From positions 1 through 64,000 of the forward strand of contig JBBPYC010000081.1 of the NCBI GenBank assembly GCA_038200275.1: DNA of 64,000 bases, read 5' to 3'. Origin of the DNA: JBBPYC01 sp038200275. Its GTDB lineage: Bacteria; Pseudomonadota; Gammaproteobacteria; Burkholderiales; Burkholderiaceae_C. This document shows, one piece after another, positions 16,680 to 25,657 of this stretch. Each line of letters begins with the position of its first letter. Position 1 is the first letter of the stretch. Made by a program: the position numbers and the translations under genes. A model generated the notes under the pieces. That model was given only the letters and a program-made list of their open reading frames with translations. It was not told the origin of the DNA and did not search any database.

Positions 16680-17786
16680 TCAACGTCGCAGTACCAGCCA
16701 GCCAAACGCCGCCAGCGACAGCACCATGTAGATCGCTCCCGGCACGCCGGCGGCCACCCAAGGCAGCCAGTTGTTCAGATTGCCGATGTAGCCGAACAAG
16801 TTGTTCAAAATGACGAAGCTGATGCCCGCCAGCACGCCGCCGAACACGTAGCCCGTGATGCCACTGGTGCGGAAGTGCAGATAAGCAAACGGCAACGCCA
16901 GCACCACCATCACAAGGCACGACACAGGGTAGAAGATGCGCCGCCAGAACTCGATCTCATAGACCTGCGCGGTCTGACTATTGGTCTTCAAATGGCCGAT
17001 GTATTCGAACAACGAAAACGTGCTCATCCGGTCGGGCCGCAGCAGGGTAGCCGCTACCATTTCTGCGCTCAACGAAGTGTCCCAGCGCAGCGTCGGCTCG
17101 ACAGCGTGCTCGACGCGTGCGGTGGCCGGGTCACGGGTAAGGAAACGATCGCGCCGGACGTTGTCGAGCGTCCAACTCTCGCCAGGTCCGAAGCGGCCAC
17201 GCTCGGCGGTGATGCGACTCACCAAAAAGCCGCGTTCGTCAAACTCGAACAGCCGCACGCCGCGCATCTGGCCGTTCGCGCTGAGTTGCGACACATTCAC
17301 CGCCCAACTGTGGTCCGCACGCTGCTCCTTCAGCCAGGCGCCGGTCAGCCCGACCGTGATGTCGCCGGTAAAGCGCGCTTTCAGCAACTGCGCGCCGCGC
17401 TCGCTGACCGGGCTCACGTAGTCGCCGACTGCAAGGGTCAGCAGCGCGAACATCAAGCCAAACGACAGCAACGTGTCGAGCACGCGCCAGGGTCCCAATC
17501 CGCTGGTGCGAAGAATCGTGAATTCCGAGCTCTTGGCCAGCCGCGCCATCACGTAGATGCTGCCGATCAGCACCGCGATCGGCAGCAGGTCGTAGAGATG
17601 CGTTGGAATCAGCAGCGCCACGTAGAGCAGTGCGTCTGGCAATTGGTAGCTGCCACCGACGCCGCGACCAAGCAAGCGCAGTTCGTCCACCAGATCGAAA
17701 AACGAAAACAGCACGAGAAAGCCCAGCGTGACGAAACCGATCGCGCTCAGCAGTTCGCTGTACAACATGCGTCGGATCGTCTTCAT
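16680..17786 (-). CDS. lptG: LPS export ABC transporter permease LptG
   Basis: Inner-membrane component of the LptB2FG complex that extracts lipopolysaccharide toward LptC/A/D. The 368 residues show the YjgP/YjgQ layout: three N-terminal membrane helices (for example LLSAIGFVTLGFLVLFSFFD), a periplasmic beta-jellyroll domain (about residues 120-260) and three C-terminal helices ending GAIYMVLSLAAFGWLVLRR. The start overlaps the lptF stop as ATGA, so the two permease genes are coupled. lptB, A and C are not in the window, as is usual. Confidence 0.95.
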   Translation of the reverse strand: MKTIRRMLYSELLSAIGFVTLGFLVLFSFFDLVDELRLLGRGVGGSYQLPDALLYVALLIPTHLYDLLPIAVLIGSIYVMARLAKSSEFTILRTSGLGPWRVLDTLLSFGLMFALLTLAVGDYVSPVSERGAQLLKARFTGDITVGLTGAWLKEQRADHSWAVNVSQLSANGQMRGVRLFEFDERGFLVSRITAERGRFGPGESWTLDNVRRDRFLTRDPATARVEHAVEPTLRWDTSLSAEMVAATLLRPDRMSTFSLFEYIGHLKTNSQTAQVYEIEFWRRIFYPVSCLVMVVLALPFAYLHFRTSGITGYVFGGVLAGISFVILNNLFGYIGNLNNWLPWVAAGVPGAIYMVLSLAAFGWLVLRR

Positions 17787-18901
17787 GCGACAGCCTCCTG
17801 CGCGGTCTGCGGCCAGCGCCGCCCGAACACTGCCGCGAGCAGCGAGATGTTGTGATGCCGCAGCGCAAGCCAGCCAAGCCCGAGCGCCAGCACGCCGCCG
17901 TGCAGGCCGATCAGCAGCACAGGCGCTGCCACCTTGCCTGCGGCGATCCAGGATTGTCCGAGGTTCAGCATGTTGTAGTAGACCGCGAACGCAAGCAGCG
18001 AAAAAACCAGGTTCGCGGTGCGTCCGGCACGCGGGTTCACACTAGTCGCAGCGACCGAGATCATCACCAGGTTGACGGCGGCCAGCACCATGCCGATGCG
18101 CCAGGCGAGTTCGGCCAGATGGCGCGGCGTGGGCTCGGCCAGCAGCGCAGGCGTGCTGCGTGCGGCCGGCGGTACCTGTTCGGTCGCCGCGAGATTTTTT
18201 TCCCCGACACGGGTGCCGTACTCAGCGAATTCGCTGACCTTGAGGCTTGCTTCGCCCACCTTGCTTTCGACCCGCTGACCATCTTGCAGCAGCAAAAATC
18301 GCACGCCGTCGATCGTCTCCAGCCGACCGCTGCGCGCCGTAATGACCGATTCCTTGCCGCCGATATTCGACGCGATGAACACGTTGTTCGCCTCGGCGCT
18401 GTCGGGTGCGGCCTTGTCAATGAAGAACACGCGGTCGCCGTTGGCTGATTCCTGGAACTGGCCCGGTGCCACTCGCTCCAGGTCGCCGCGTTGCTGGTAG
18501 CGATCCTGCATCTCCTGTAACTGGCTGTTGGTCCAGGGCCAGACCAGCAACACCAGTGCTGCAATGCCGACAAAAACCGGCCACGCAAAACGCAAGGTTG
18601 GGCGAAGCAGCTCGGCCAGCCCGCGGCCGGCGGAAAACCAGATCACCATTTCGCTGTCGTGGTGCATGCGGGACAACACGCTGACGCAAGCGATGAACAG
18701 GCTGGCTGTCAGCAGCGTCGACAGATGCCCGAGCATGCTGTAGCCAAGCACCATCAGAACATCTTGCGGATCGAAGCTGCCGCGGGAGGCGAAGCGCAGC
18801 GCCTTGATCAACATCATCGTCATGACCACAGTGCCGAGGATCACCACGGTGGCGCCGAAGCTGCGCGCCAGTTCTCTTCGAATGGATGAATGGAATAACA
18901 T
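17783..18901 (-). CDS. lptF: LPS export ABC transporter permease LptF
   Basis: Partner permease of LptG, 372 residues. It begins MLFHSSIRRELARSFGATVV, the usual LptF N-terminus, which decides the start at 18901 although the frame stays open further upstream into pepA. The layout is membrane helices, periplasmic jellyroll with RVFFIDKA, and C-terminal helices. It is divergent from pepA with only 43 bases between the start codons, so the two promoters must overlap or lie partly inside coding sequence. Confidence 0.95.
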   Translation of the reverse strand: MLFHSSIRRELARSFGATVVILGTVVMTMMLIKALRFASRGSFDPQDVLMVLGYSMLGHLSTLLTASLFIACVSVLSRMHHDSEMVIWFSAGRGLAELLRPTLRFAWPVFVGIAALVLLVWPWTNSQLQEMQDRYQQRGDLERVAPGQFQESANGDRVFFIDKAAPDSAEANNVFIASNIGGKESVITARSGRLETIDGVRFLLLQDGQRVESKVGEASLKVSEFAEYGTRVGEKNLAATEQVPPAARSTPALLAEPTPRHLAELAWRIGMVLAAVNLVMISVAATSVNPRAGRTANLVFSLLAFAVYYNMLNLGQSWIAAGKVAAPVLLIGLHGGVLALGLGWLALRHHNISLLAAVFGRRWPQTAQEAVA

Positions 18902-18944
18902 CTGCGCGACCCGCCCCGGCACCACCAAAAACAGACCTTTGATT

Positions 18945-20510
18945 ATGGACTTCGAGCTCGAAACGATGGACTTGGGTGCCGCAGCGGCACTCCGCTGCGA
19001 TGCCTTGTTGCTGCTGGTTGCCAACCGGTTCGAGCCCGGCACCGATGCGCTGTCGAAGCTGATCGGCGCCGCACGACGCGCGGGCGACTTCGAGCCCAAG
19101 GCCGGCAAGCTGCTGGGCTGTTTCCAAGCCACCAACGTGGGCGCCAGACGCCTGCTGCTGGCCGGCGTCGGCGAGGGGTCTCCAAGTGAGGTGCGCCAAG
19201 CGCTCGGCGCTGCTGCCGGTTCGCTCAAGAACGGTGGATTAAAGCAACTGGCGGTGTGTTTTGCGCAATCGGTCGACGCGGCTGCGCTTGCGGCTGCCGT
19301 GCAGGCCTGTGCGGATGTGACCTATGTCTACACCACCACGCTGTCGAAACCGCAGCCGCGCACGATCGAGCGCGTGCGCTTCGGCGTGGCCGACGACCGC
19401 CCGATGCAGGAAGCCTTCCGGCGCGCCGCGGGCGTGGTCATGGGTGTCGAACTGGCGCGCGAATGGGCAAATCGGCCTGCCAACCATTCAACCCCGACCC
19501 ATCTTGGGGAAGCGGCTGAGCAACTCGGCGCATTGCCAAAAATTCAGTGCCGTGTACTGGGTCAGAAGGAAGTCGCAAAGCTTGGCATGGGCGCGTTTAT
19601 CGCGGTCTCAAAGGGTTCGCGGGAGCCGCTCCGCTTCATCGAGCTGACCTACCGGGGCGCGACCAAGGCACAAGCGCCGGTGGTGCTGATCGGCAAAGGC
19701 ATTACTTTCGATACCGGCGGCATCTCGATCAAGCCGTCGGCCGAAATGGACGAGATGAAGTACGACATGTCGGGTGCGGCCAGCGTACTCGGCGTGTTTC
19801 GTGCGTTGGCCGAGTTGAAGCCCGCTTGCAACGTGGTCGGCTTGATCCCGGCTTGCGAGAACATGCCAGACGGCGCTGCCATCAAGCCGGGCGATGTCAT
19901 CACCAGCATGAACGGCCAGACCATCGAGGTGCTCAACACCGACGCCGAAGGCCGGCTCGTGCTGTGCGATGCGTTGTGCTACGCCGAACGGTTCGAGCCG
20001 CGTGCGGTGATCGACATCGCCACGCTGACCGGTGCCTGTGTGATCGCGCTCGGCGGCGTGCGCAGCGGGCTGTTCTCACCCGACGACGCGCTCGCGCAGG
20101 CACTGCTTGCGGCTGGCGATGCGTCGCTTGATCCTTGCTGGCGCATGCCGATGGACGACGAATATGCAGAAGGGCTGAAAAGCAACTTTGCCGACGTGCC
20201 GAACATCGCAGGGCGGGCGGCCGGCGCCGTTACCGCAGCCAAGTTTCTGCAGCGTTTTGCGGGCAAGTATCCGTGGGCGCATCTGGACATCGCGGGCACC
20301 GCCTGGAAAAGCGGGACGACCAAGGGCGCGACCGGTCGGCCGGTTGGATTGTTGACGGAATATCTGCTTGCATCGACTACAGACGTTGTGGTGCCGGGTA
20401 CGTCCGCAGCCGAAGATGGGCGCGTCGCTGCGAAGGCTCGCCTGCCCGTTGCAAGGCGCGATACCCCCGCTTCGAAGAAAAGCAAGCGGGCTACATCCCG
20501 CCGCACTTGA
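18945..20510 (+). CDS. pepA: Leucyl aminopeptidase (cytosol aminopeptidase, M17)
   Basis: Dizinc exopeptidase of 521 residues that removes N-terminal residues from peptides and, in E. coli, also binds DNA for Xer recombination. The M17 signature NTDAEGRL and the metal/active-site segments VLIGKGITFDTGGISIKP and KYDMSGAASVLG are present. The start MDFELETMDLGAAAA fits family N-termini. A Lys/Arg/Ser-rich tail (KKSKRATSRRT) extends the C-terminus by roughly 25 residues beyond the usual end. It is followed by holC, an arrangement common in proteobacteria, and divergent from lptFG. Confidence 0.95.
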   Translation: MDFELETMDLGAAAALRCDALLLLVANRFEPGTDALSKLIGAARRAGDFEPKAGKLLGCFQATNVGARRLLLAGVGEGSPSEVRQALGAAAGSLKNGGLKQLAVCFAQSVDAAALAAAVQACADVTYVYTTTLSKPQPRTIERVRFGVADDRPMQEAFRRAAGVVMGVELAREWANRPANHSTPTHLGEAAEQLGALPKIQCRVLGQKEVAKLGMGAFIAVSKGSREPLRFIELTYRGATKAQAPVVLIGKGITFDTGGISIKPSAEMDEMKYDMSGAASVLGVFRALAELKPACNVVGLIPACENMPDGAAIKPGDVITSMNGQTIEVLNTDAEGRLVLCDALCYAERFEPRAVIDIATLTGACVIALGGVRSGLFSPDDALAQALLAAGDASLDPCWRMPMDDEYAEGLKSNFADVPNIAGRAAGAVTAAKFLQRFAGKYPWAHLDIAGTAWKSGTTKGATGRPVGLLTEYLLASTTDVVVPGTSAAEDGRVAAKARLPVARRDTPASKKSKRATSRRT

Positions 20511-20568
20511 GCCATCGGGCCATTACCGTGAGCTGCACCGCAAGTGCCGCGAACGCGGGTCGTGCGCG

Positions 20569-21000
20569 ATGACGGAGGTCGCATTTCACTTCAACGCACC
20601 CGACAAGATCGGATATGCGTGTCGGCTGCTGCGCAAAGCAGTTGTTTCGGGTGCGCACGTGGTGGTGGTCGGCGACGACGCACTGCTGCGAGAACTCGAT
20701 GTGGCGCTGTGGACCTTTGCGCCGCAGGCGTTCTTGCCCCACTGCCTGATGCAAGGCAGCGACGCAACGCTGATCGCGGCGTCGCCGATCTTGCTGGGAT
20801 CGCCAGCAGCGTCGCCACAAAATGATGTACTGGTCAATCTGGGCACCGATCTGCCCGATGCGTTCGAGCGTTATGTGCGACTGATCGAAGTGGTCACAGG
20901 CGAATCCGACGACCGGGCCGCAGCACGACAGCGCTGGCGCCACTACGCAGACCATGGCTACGCACTAATACGGCACGATTTGGCCGGTGCGGGCGCTTGA
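20569..21000 (+). CDS. holC: DNA polymerase III subunit chi
   Basis: A 143-residue chi subunit of the clamp-loader complex that contacts SSB on the lagging strand. It begins MTEVAFHFNAPDKIGYACRL, with the conserved F-x-F/N start and the C-R-L-L-R-K helix. The core contains VVVVGDD and the conserved W in LWTF. The order pepA-holC is widely conserved, with valS often following; here valS is absent and a solute-binding protein gene follows. In E. coli chi also binds the helicase YoaA; a DinG/YoaA-like gene lies 4.7 kb downstream. Confidence 0.9.
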   Translation: MTEVAFHFNAPDKIGYACRLLRKAVVSGAHVVVVGDDALLRELDVALWTFAPQAFLPHCLMQGSDATLIAASPILLGSPAASPQNDVLVNLGTDLPDAFERYVRLIEVVTGESDDRAAARQRWRHYADHGYALIRHDLAGAGA

Positions 21001-21135
21001 TTGTGAGCACCCTCTGCTAGAGATTGATTCGGGGCTGGCTTGCGTGGGCAGCAGATCGCAGGGGCGCGGCCTGGAAATTGCGTTAAGGTTCCTGCGGCAG
21101 TTTTCTTCAATTTTAATTTCGATGGAGCAACCCAG

Positions 21136-22281
21136 ATGAAGCAACAGATGAAGTTCGCGTTTTCCATGCTGGCAGTCGCGCAAGCCCTCGCGCTGTCGGG
21201 CGAGGCGCTCGCGCAGTCCGAACAAACCGTGGTGATCGGCCATGTGGCGCCTATGTCCGGCAGCCAGGCGCACTACGGAAAGGACAACGAAAACGGCACC
21301 CGCATGGCTGTTGAGGATCTGAACAAACAGAACATCACGATCGGCGGCAAGAAGATCAAGTTCGAGATGCAGGCCGAGGACGATGCGGCCGATCCGAAAC
21401 AAGGCACGGCCGTTGCTCAGAAGCTGTGCGACGCGAAGGTCGCAGGCGTCGTCGGGCACCTGAATTCTGGCACCACCATTCCAGCATCAAAGGTATACAA
21501 CGACTGCGGGATTCCGCATGTAACCGGTGCGGCGACCAATCCGGGCCTGACCAAGCCGGGTTACGACACTACGTTTCGCATCATCGCCAATGACCTTGCG
21601 CTCGGCGCCGGCTTGGCGCTGTATGCGGCTGACACGTTGAAGTTGAAGTCCGTCGCCGTGATTGACGACCGTACCGCTTACGGGCAGGGCGTGGCCGACG
21701 TGTTCAAGAGGGTCGCACAGGAAAAGGGCATGCAGGTGGTGGACCAGCAGTTCACGACCGATAAGGCGACGGACTTCATGGCGATCCTGACCTCCATCAA
21801 ATCGAAAAAGCCGGACGCGATTTTCTTTGGCGGCATGGACCCGCAGGCCGGCGCGATGCTTCGCCAGATGGACCAGCTCGGCATGACCGACGTAAAGTTT
21901 TTCGGCGGCGACGGCATCTGTACGAGGGAACTTATCAAAATATCGTCGAACGCGAAAAGCCTGAACAATGTGATCTGCGCCGAAGGTGGATCGTCGATTG
22001 CCAAGATGCCGGGTGGCATGGCCTGGAAAAAGCGCTATGACGAAAAGTACCCAAACCAGTTCCAGATCTACAGCCCCTACACCTACGACGCGACGTTCGT
22101 GCTGGTCGATGCGATGAAGCGGGCCGACTCGGTCGATCCGAAGAAGTACACCAAATTCCTGCCGAAGACCGATTACAAGGGCGTGACCAGCACGATCCAG
22201 TTCGAGCCGAATGGGGAGTTGAAGAACCCGTCGATCACGTTGTCCACTTACAAAGATGGCCAGAAAACAGCGTTGAATTGA
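21136..22281 (+). CDS. Branched-chain amino acid ABC transporter substrate-binding protein
   Basis: A 381-residue periplasmic binding protein of the LivJ/LivK type (Peripla_BP_6). The signal peptide ends near SGEALAQSEQ, followed by VVIGHVAPMSGSQAHYGKDN. The binding cleft region has GHLNSGTTIPASKVY and GAATNPGLTK. GGAG-like GGAGC lies 8 bases before the ATG at 21136. It is an orphan: no permease or ATPase genes lie next to it, and a strong terminator follows. It probably supplies a transporter encoded elsewhere; specificity is unknown. Confidence 0.9.
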   Translation: MKQQMKFAFSMLAVAQALALSGEALAQSEQTVVIGHVAPMSGSQAHYGKDNENGTRMAVEDLNKQNITIGGKKIKFEMQAEDDAADPKQGTAVAQKLCDAKVAGVVGHLNSGTTIPASKVYNDCGIPHVTGAATNPGLTKPGYDTTFRIIANDLALGAGLALYAADTLKLKSVAVIDDRTAYGQGVADVFKRVAQEKGMQVVDQQFTTDKATDFMAILTSIKSKKPDAIFFGGMDPQAGAMLRQMDQLGMTDVKFFGGDGICTRELIKISSNAKSLNNVICAEGGSSIAKMPGGMAWKKRYDEKYPNQFQIYSPYTYDATFVLVDAMKRADSVDPKKYTKFLPKTDYKGVTSTIQFEPNGELKNPSITLSTYKDGQKTALN

Positions 22282-22301
22282 CTTACAGCGGTTCGCGAAA
22301 T

Positions 22302-22340
22302 AAAAAAGCCGTCTGAATTGAATTTCAGGCGGCTTTTTTT
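22302..22340 (+). terminator. Rho-independent terminator after the binding-protein gene
   Basis: Stem aaaaaagccgtctgaa (22302-22317) with ttcaggcggctttttt (22324-22339), one G-U pair, ending in seven T's. The A-run makes it bidirectional in principle, so it may also stop transcription arriving from the IS481 remnant. Confidence 0.9.
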
Positions 22341-22375
22341 ATGCCTTCATGCGCCTGGAGGCGCTGCATCAATAC

Positions 22376-22985
22376 TTATTTGTCACACCTCGGTCCGTGA
22401 TCAAGCCGCCTTTCAAACAGCTGCGGGTGGCGTTGCGTATCGATTCTTGACAGTCTGGATGAGCGTTTTGCTTTTCAGTGCCAATTTGATGGCAGCTGGT
22501 TGGTTATACAGCGCCACATAGCGCAGCAGCGCCTGCTCAAGATCCTCGCTTGAGCGCAAGCGGTGCGTGTGGAGCACGTCGCTGATCGTGCCGTTGAATC
22601 GCTCGACCATCCCGTTGGTCCGAGGGGGCTTTGGCTTGCCCAGGATCACGGCGAACATCCATTTCGTGGCGCAGTCGACGGCCACGAACAGGTACCGTCT
22701 GGCCGTCTCACCCTTGCATCTGCGGCAAGTACTTGATGTCCATATGCAAGTAGCCCGCCCCGTATCGGCGCAGACAGCGGTTCAGGCCCGAGCGGGAGAC
22801 GTCTTGGCAGTTGAACTTCCGCATGACGGCGACCAAGTCGTCCAGTGGCAGCAGCAACGTGCAGCGCAGCCCCACCACCACCGCTTCCTGCGCGGGCGTC
22901 AAGGTCGTCTGCATGGGCAGCGATCTCGGCGTGGATGGACGGCGCGGTGTGGGCGTTCTTATGCAAAGCGATGTTCGCGACAGGC
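22376..22985 (-). pseudogene. IS481-family transposase, internally deleted
   Basis: The minus strand shows NIALHKNAHTAPSIHAEIAA (N-terminal HTH start), then TTLTPAQEAVVVGLRCTLLL with PLDDLVAVMRKFNCQDVSRS and LNRCLRRYGAG. YLHMDIKYLPQMQG (first catalytic Asp) and AVDCATKWMF follow. It then jumps to KPKPPRTNGMVERFNGTISD with DVLHTHRLRSSEDLEQALLR and YVALYNQPA. The segment with the second Asp and much of the DDE core are missing, and several frames are used. Read with one frameshift the end is THPQLFERRLDHGPRCDK plus TAA (22376-22378), like intact relatives. Confidence 0.85.
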
Positions 22986-23367
22986 TCTAGGACTGCGCCT
23001 TCATCTACTTGAGCAGCTCTTGCATCACGGACAGCACCATGAGCAACGCATAGCGCCGGGCATCCATGCAATCGTCGGGGACTATACAATCGGATTCAGC
23101 TCAAGGCTTGCTTGTTTCATGGGACAGGCGGATGCCATGCAACATCGATCTCTCGCAGGGACGCGGGCGGGTTATGCAGAATTTCCTTAGCTGGATGCGC
23201 TAGCTGCGCGTGACCACCTTCTGCTGTAGTACAAGCTGCGTCATACGAGTCTGGTTCTGGAGCAGCATCCGAGCGATTTGTTGGCCATGCCGGCGAGCAG
23301 GCATCAGCCCGGTAAGCCTCAGCTTCCGCGACGGATTGAGGCGTCGCCGTTAACATCACCCGTACGC
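22986..23367. other. Non-coding stretch between the IS481 remnant and folE
   Basis: No convincing gene is seen in these 382 bases. The minus strand near 23070-22995 reads RYALLMVLSVMQELLK before a stop, which could be the end of a lost gene but matches nothing I recognise. The folE promoter must lie here or upstream; no clear -35/-10 pair was found. Confidence 0.4.
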
Positions 23368-24132
23368 ATGAACCAACCCGTTGAACTTGATGCCGTTGCG
23401 GCACTGACCGTGGCGCATGCCCTTGCGCAGGACGACGCTGCGGATGAGGGCGTGCCTGTATCGGTCCGTATCCGCGAGCGCGTTGTCGCTGCCCGGAAGC
23501 GCTTCAACGCGAACGACAACATTGCCGACTTTCTGGAGCCCGGCGATCACGAGCGCCTGCTCGAAGAAGTCACGCAGAAGATGCAGGGAGTGCTTAACAG
23601 TCTGGTGATCGACACCGACAGCGATCACAACACCCATAACACGGCACAGCGGGTGGCCAAGCTGTACGTCAACGAGGTATTTCGCGGCCGCTATGTGCCG
23701 GCGCCAGCGCTCACCGAATTCCCGAACGTCGAGCGCCTGAACGAGCTGATGATCGTCGGCCCGATCACGGTGCGCAGCGCGTGCAGCCACCATTTCTGCC
23801 CGGTGATCGGCAAGCTCTGGATCGGCGTGCTGCCGAATGAGCACACCAACGTGATTGGCTTGTCCAAATACGCGCGGTTGGCCGAATGGGTAATGGGCCG
23901 GCCGCAGATTCAGGAAGAAGCGGTGGTGCAACTCGCCGATCTGATTCAGGAACGCACGCAGCCCGACGGGCTGGCAATTGTGATGGAGGCCAGTCACTTT
24001 TGCATGGCTTGGCGCGGCGTGAAGGACATGGACAGCAAGATGATCAATTCGGTGATGCGCGGCGCTTTCTTGAAAGACTCGAACCTGCGGCGTGAGTTTT
24101 TGTCATTGATCCCGCGCAACCGTCGCGACTGA
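23368..24132 (+). CDS. folE: GTP cyclohydrolase I
   Basis: Opens the imidazole ring of GTP to make 7,8-dihydroneopterin triphosphate, the first step to folate and other pterins. Zinc ligands are seen in ACSHHFCPV (Cys139, His142) and in the late SHFCM (Cys212). VFRGRYVP, PNEHTNVIGLSKYARLAEW and ERTQPDGLAIV complete the family pattern. The 254 residues include a poorly conserved N-terminal extension of about 60; the ATG at 23368 follows TACGC and lacks a clear ribosome binding site, so a later start is possible. The BLUF gene begins one base after its stop, which implies co-translation. Confidence 0.9.
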   Translation: MNQPVELDAVAALTVAHALAQDDAADEGVPVSVRIRERVVAARKRFNANDNIADFLEPGDHERLLEEVTQKMQGVLNSLVIDTDSDHNTHNTAQRVAKLYVNEVFRGRYVPAPALTEFPNVERLNELMIVGPITVRSACSHHFCPVIGKLWIGVLPNEHTNVIGLSKYARLAEWVMGRPQIQEEAVVQLADLIQERTQPDGLAIVMEASHFCMAWRGVKDMDSKMINSVMRGAFLKDSNLRREFLSLIPRNRRD

Positions 24133-24133
24133 C

Positions 24134-24559
24134 ATGCTGGTACGCCTGCTCTACGTAAGCCGCGCAGTCGATCCGCGGCCCGAAGTGATCGATTCGATCC
24201 TGACACAGTCCCGCAACGCCAATCCGGGCAGCGGCATCACGGGCATCCTGTGCTACGGCGGCGGCATTTTCCTGCAGGCGATCGAAGGCGGCCGCAGCCC
24301 GGTCAGCGATCTCTACGGCCACATCCAGCGCGATGCGCGACACCGCGACGTCGAGCTGCTGCAGTTCAGCGAAATCGAAGAGCGCCGTTTCGGCAGCTGG
24401 ACGATGGGGCAGGTGAACCTCGCCAAGGTAAATCACTCGATTGTTTTGAAGTACTCGGAGACGCCGGACTTCAACCCGTACCGGGTGTCCGGCAAGGCGT
24501 CGCTCGCACTGCTCGAAGAGTTGATGGCCACTGCGGCAATCATCGGTCGCGGCTGCTGA
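24134..24559 (+). CDS. BLUF-domain blue-light sensor protein
   Basis: A 141-residue protein that is almost entirely one BLUF domain, which binds FAD and rearranges a hydrogen-bond network on blue light. The key residues are visible: Tyr7 in LLYVSR, Asn30 before GSGITGILCY, Gln48 in FLQAIEG and Trp89 in FGSWTMG. No output domain (EAL, GGDEF) is attached. It therefore probably signals by protein contact, like other short BLUF proteins. TGAC-ATG coupling to folE suggests that both are expressed together. Confidence 0.9.
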   Translation: MLVRLLYVSRAVDPRPEVIDSILTQSRNANPGSGITGILCYGGGIFLQAIEGGRSPVSDLYGHIQRDARHRDVELLQFSEIEERRFGSWTMGQVNLAKVNHSIVLKYSETPDFNPYRVSGKASLALLEELMATAAIIGRGC

Positions 24560-24604
24560 CCTTCCCACGTTCTCTGACATGCGCGCCGATGGGGCGGGCC
24601 TTTT

Positions 24605-25498
24605 GTGCCACTAAGCGCGCTCGCGCTGGTCCTGCTGGCCGGTCTGTTGCACGCGGGCTGGAACATCGCTGCGAAAAGAGCCGGCGGCGACATCCGTTTC
24701 GCAGCCTTCAGCGGCCTCTTGACGATTGTGGTGTGGGCGCCGGTGGGCCTCTGGTTCGCCTGGCGCGAGCTGCCGCACTGGAACACGTCGCAGTGGCTGC
24801 TGCTGATCGCAAGCGCCGTGCTGCACACGATCTACTACCTGGTACTGCTGCGTGGCTACCGGGCGGCCGACCTGACGGTGGTCTATCCGCTGGCGCGCGG
24901 ATCGGGGCCGCTGTTGTCCTCGGCGGTCGCGGTGCTGCTGCTGGGCGAACAGCTGAGCTTGCTCGGCGCTGTAGGCATCGGTGGCGTGGTGCTCGGCGTG
25001 TTCCTGATCGCCGGCGGCCAGCGGTTGCTGCGCCGTGCCGCCACGGGCAGGATGAACTCGGTCGAGGCCACGCGCATCCGGGCTGGCATCGGTTGGGGTT
25101 TGCTGACCGGGCTGTTCATTGCGAGCTACACGGTGGTTGACGGCTACGGCGTCAAGTTTCTGGCGATGTCGCCGATCGTGCTCGACTATCTGGGCAGCTG
25201 GTTGCGCACGGCGATCACGCTGCCGGCGCTGCTTGCCGATCGCCCGGCAGCGGCACAGCTGTGGCGAATGCAGTGGAAATACGCGGTCGTGGTTGCCGTG
25301 GCCAGCCCGATTGCCTACGTGCTGGTGTTGTATGCGATGCAGATCGCCCCGCTGTCTCATGTAGCGCCCGCGCGTGAGGTGTCGATGCTGTTCGCGGCGT
25401 TGATCGGCGGTCGTTTGCTGGGCGAGGGCGACCGGCTGGCGCGGCTGACGGGTGCGGCGTTGATCGCGGTCGGGGTGCTGGCGCTGGGCCTTGGGTGA
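24605..25498 (+). CDS. EamA/DMT-superfamily transporter
   Basis: A 297-residue membrane protein with two EamA repeats: LALVLLAGLLHAGWNIAAKR at the start and the second repeat from GIGWGLLTGLFIASYTVVDG. About ten helices are predicted. The GTG at 24605 is used; no in-frame ATG lies upstream after the BLUF stop. The 45-base gap to the BLUF gene makes a folE-BLUF-eamA operon possible. Substrate unknown. It is not closely similar to the other EamA protein in the window. Confidence 0.85.
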   Translation: MPLSALALVLLAGLLHAGWNIAAKRAGGDIRFAAFSGLLTIVVWAPVGLWFAWRELPHWNTSQWLLLIASAVLHTIYYLVLLRGYRAADLTVVYPLARGSGPLLSSAVAVLLLGEQLSLLGAVGIGGVVLGVFLIAGGQRLLRRAATGRMNSVEATRIRAGIGWGLLTGLFIASYTVVDGYGVKFLAMSPIVLDYLGSWLRTAITLPALLADRPAAAQLWRMQWKYAVVVAVASPIAYVLVLYAMQIAPLSHVAPAREVSMLFAALIGGRLLGEGDRLARLTGAALIAVGVLALGLG

Positions 25499-25522
25499 GT
25501 GGCTTCGCCAGCGCCGAGGGCA

Positions 25523-25537
25523 CTATGAAATTCATAG
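25523..25537. repeat. Palindrome CTATGAA-A-TTCATAG
   Basis: Perfect 7-base arms around one A, in the 159-base gap between the transporter and the helicase gene. This palindrome is of a kind I remember as frequent between genes in Comamonadaceae. Two occurrences cannot be shown here, so the family assignment is from memory. Confidence 0.4.
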
Positions 25538-25657
25538 CTAAGTCTGCATTTGGCACCTGCGCCCGTGCCTGCTTTGGTTAAGAATTAATGCCGGGATCGT
25601 GCCAGGACGATCGACACAGCGCCCAAGCGGCCGCAGTCTGCTGTTCCAATCGAGCCC

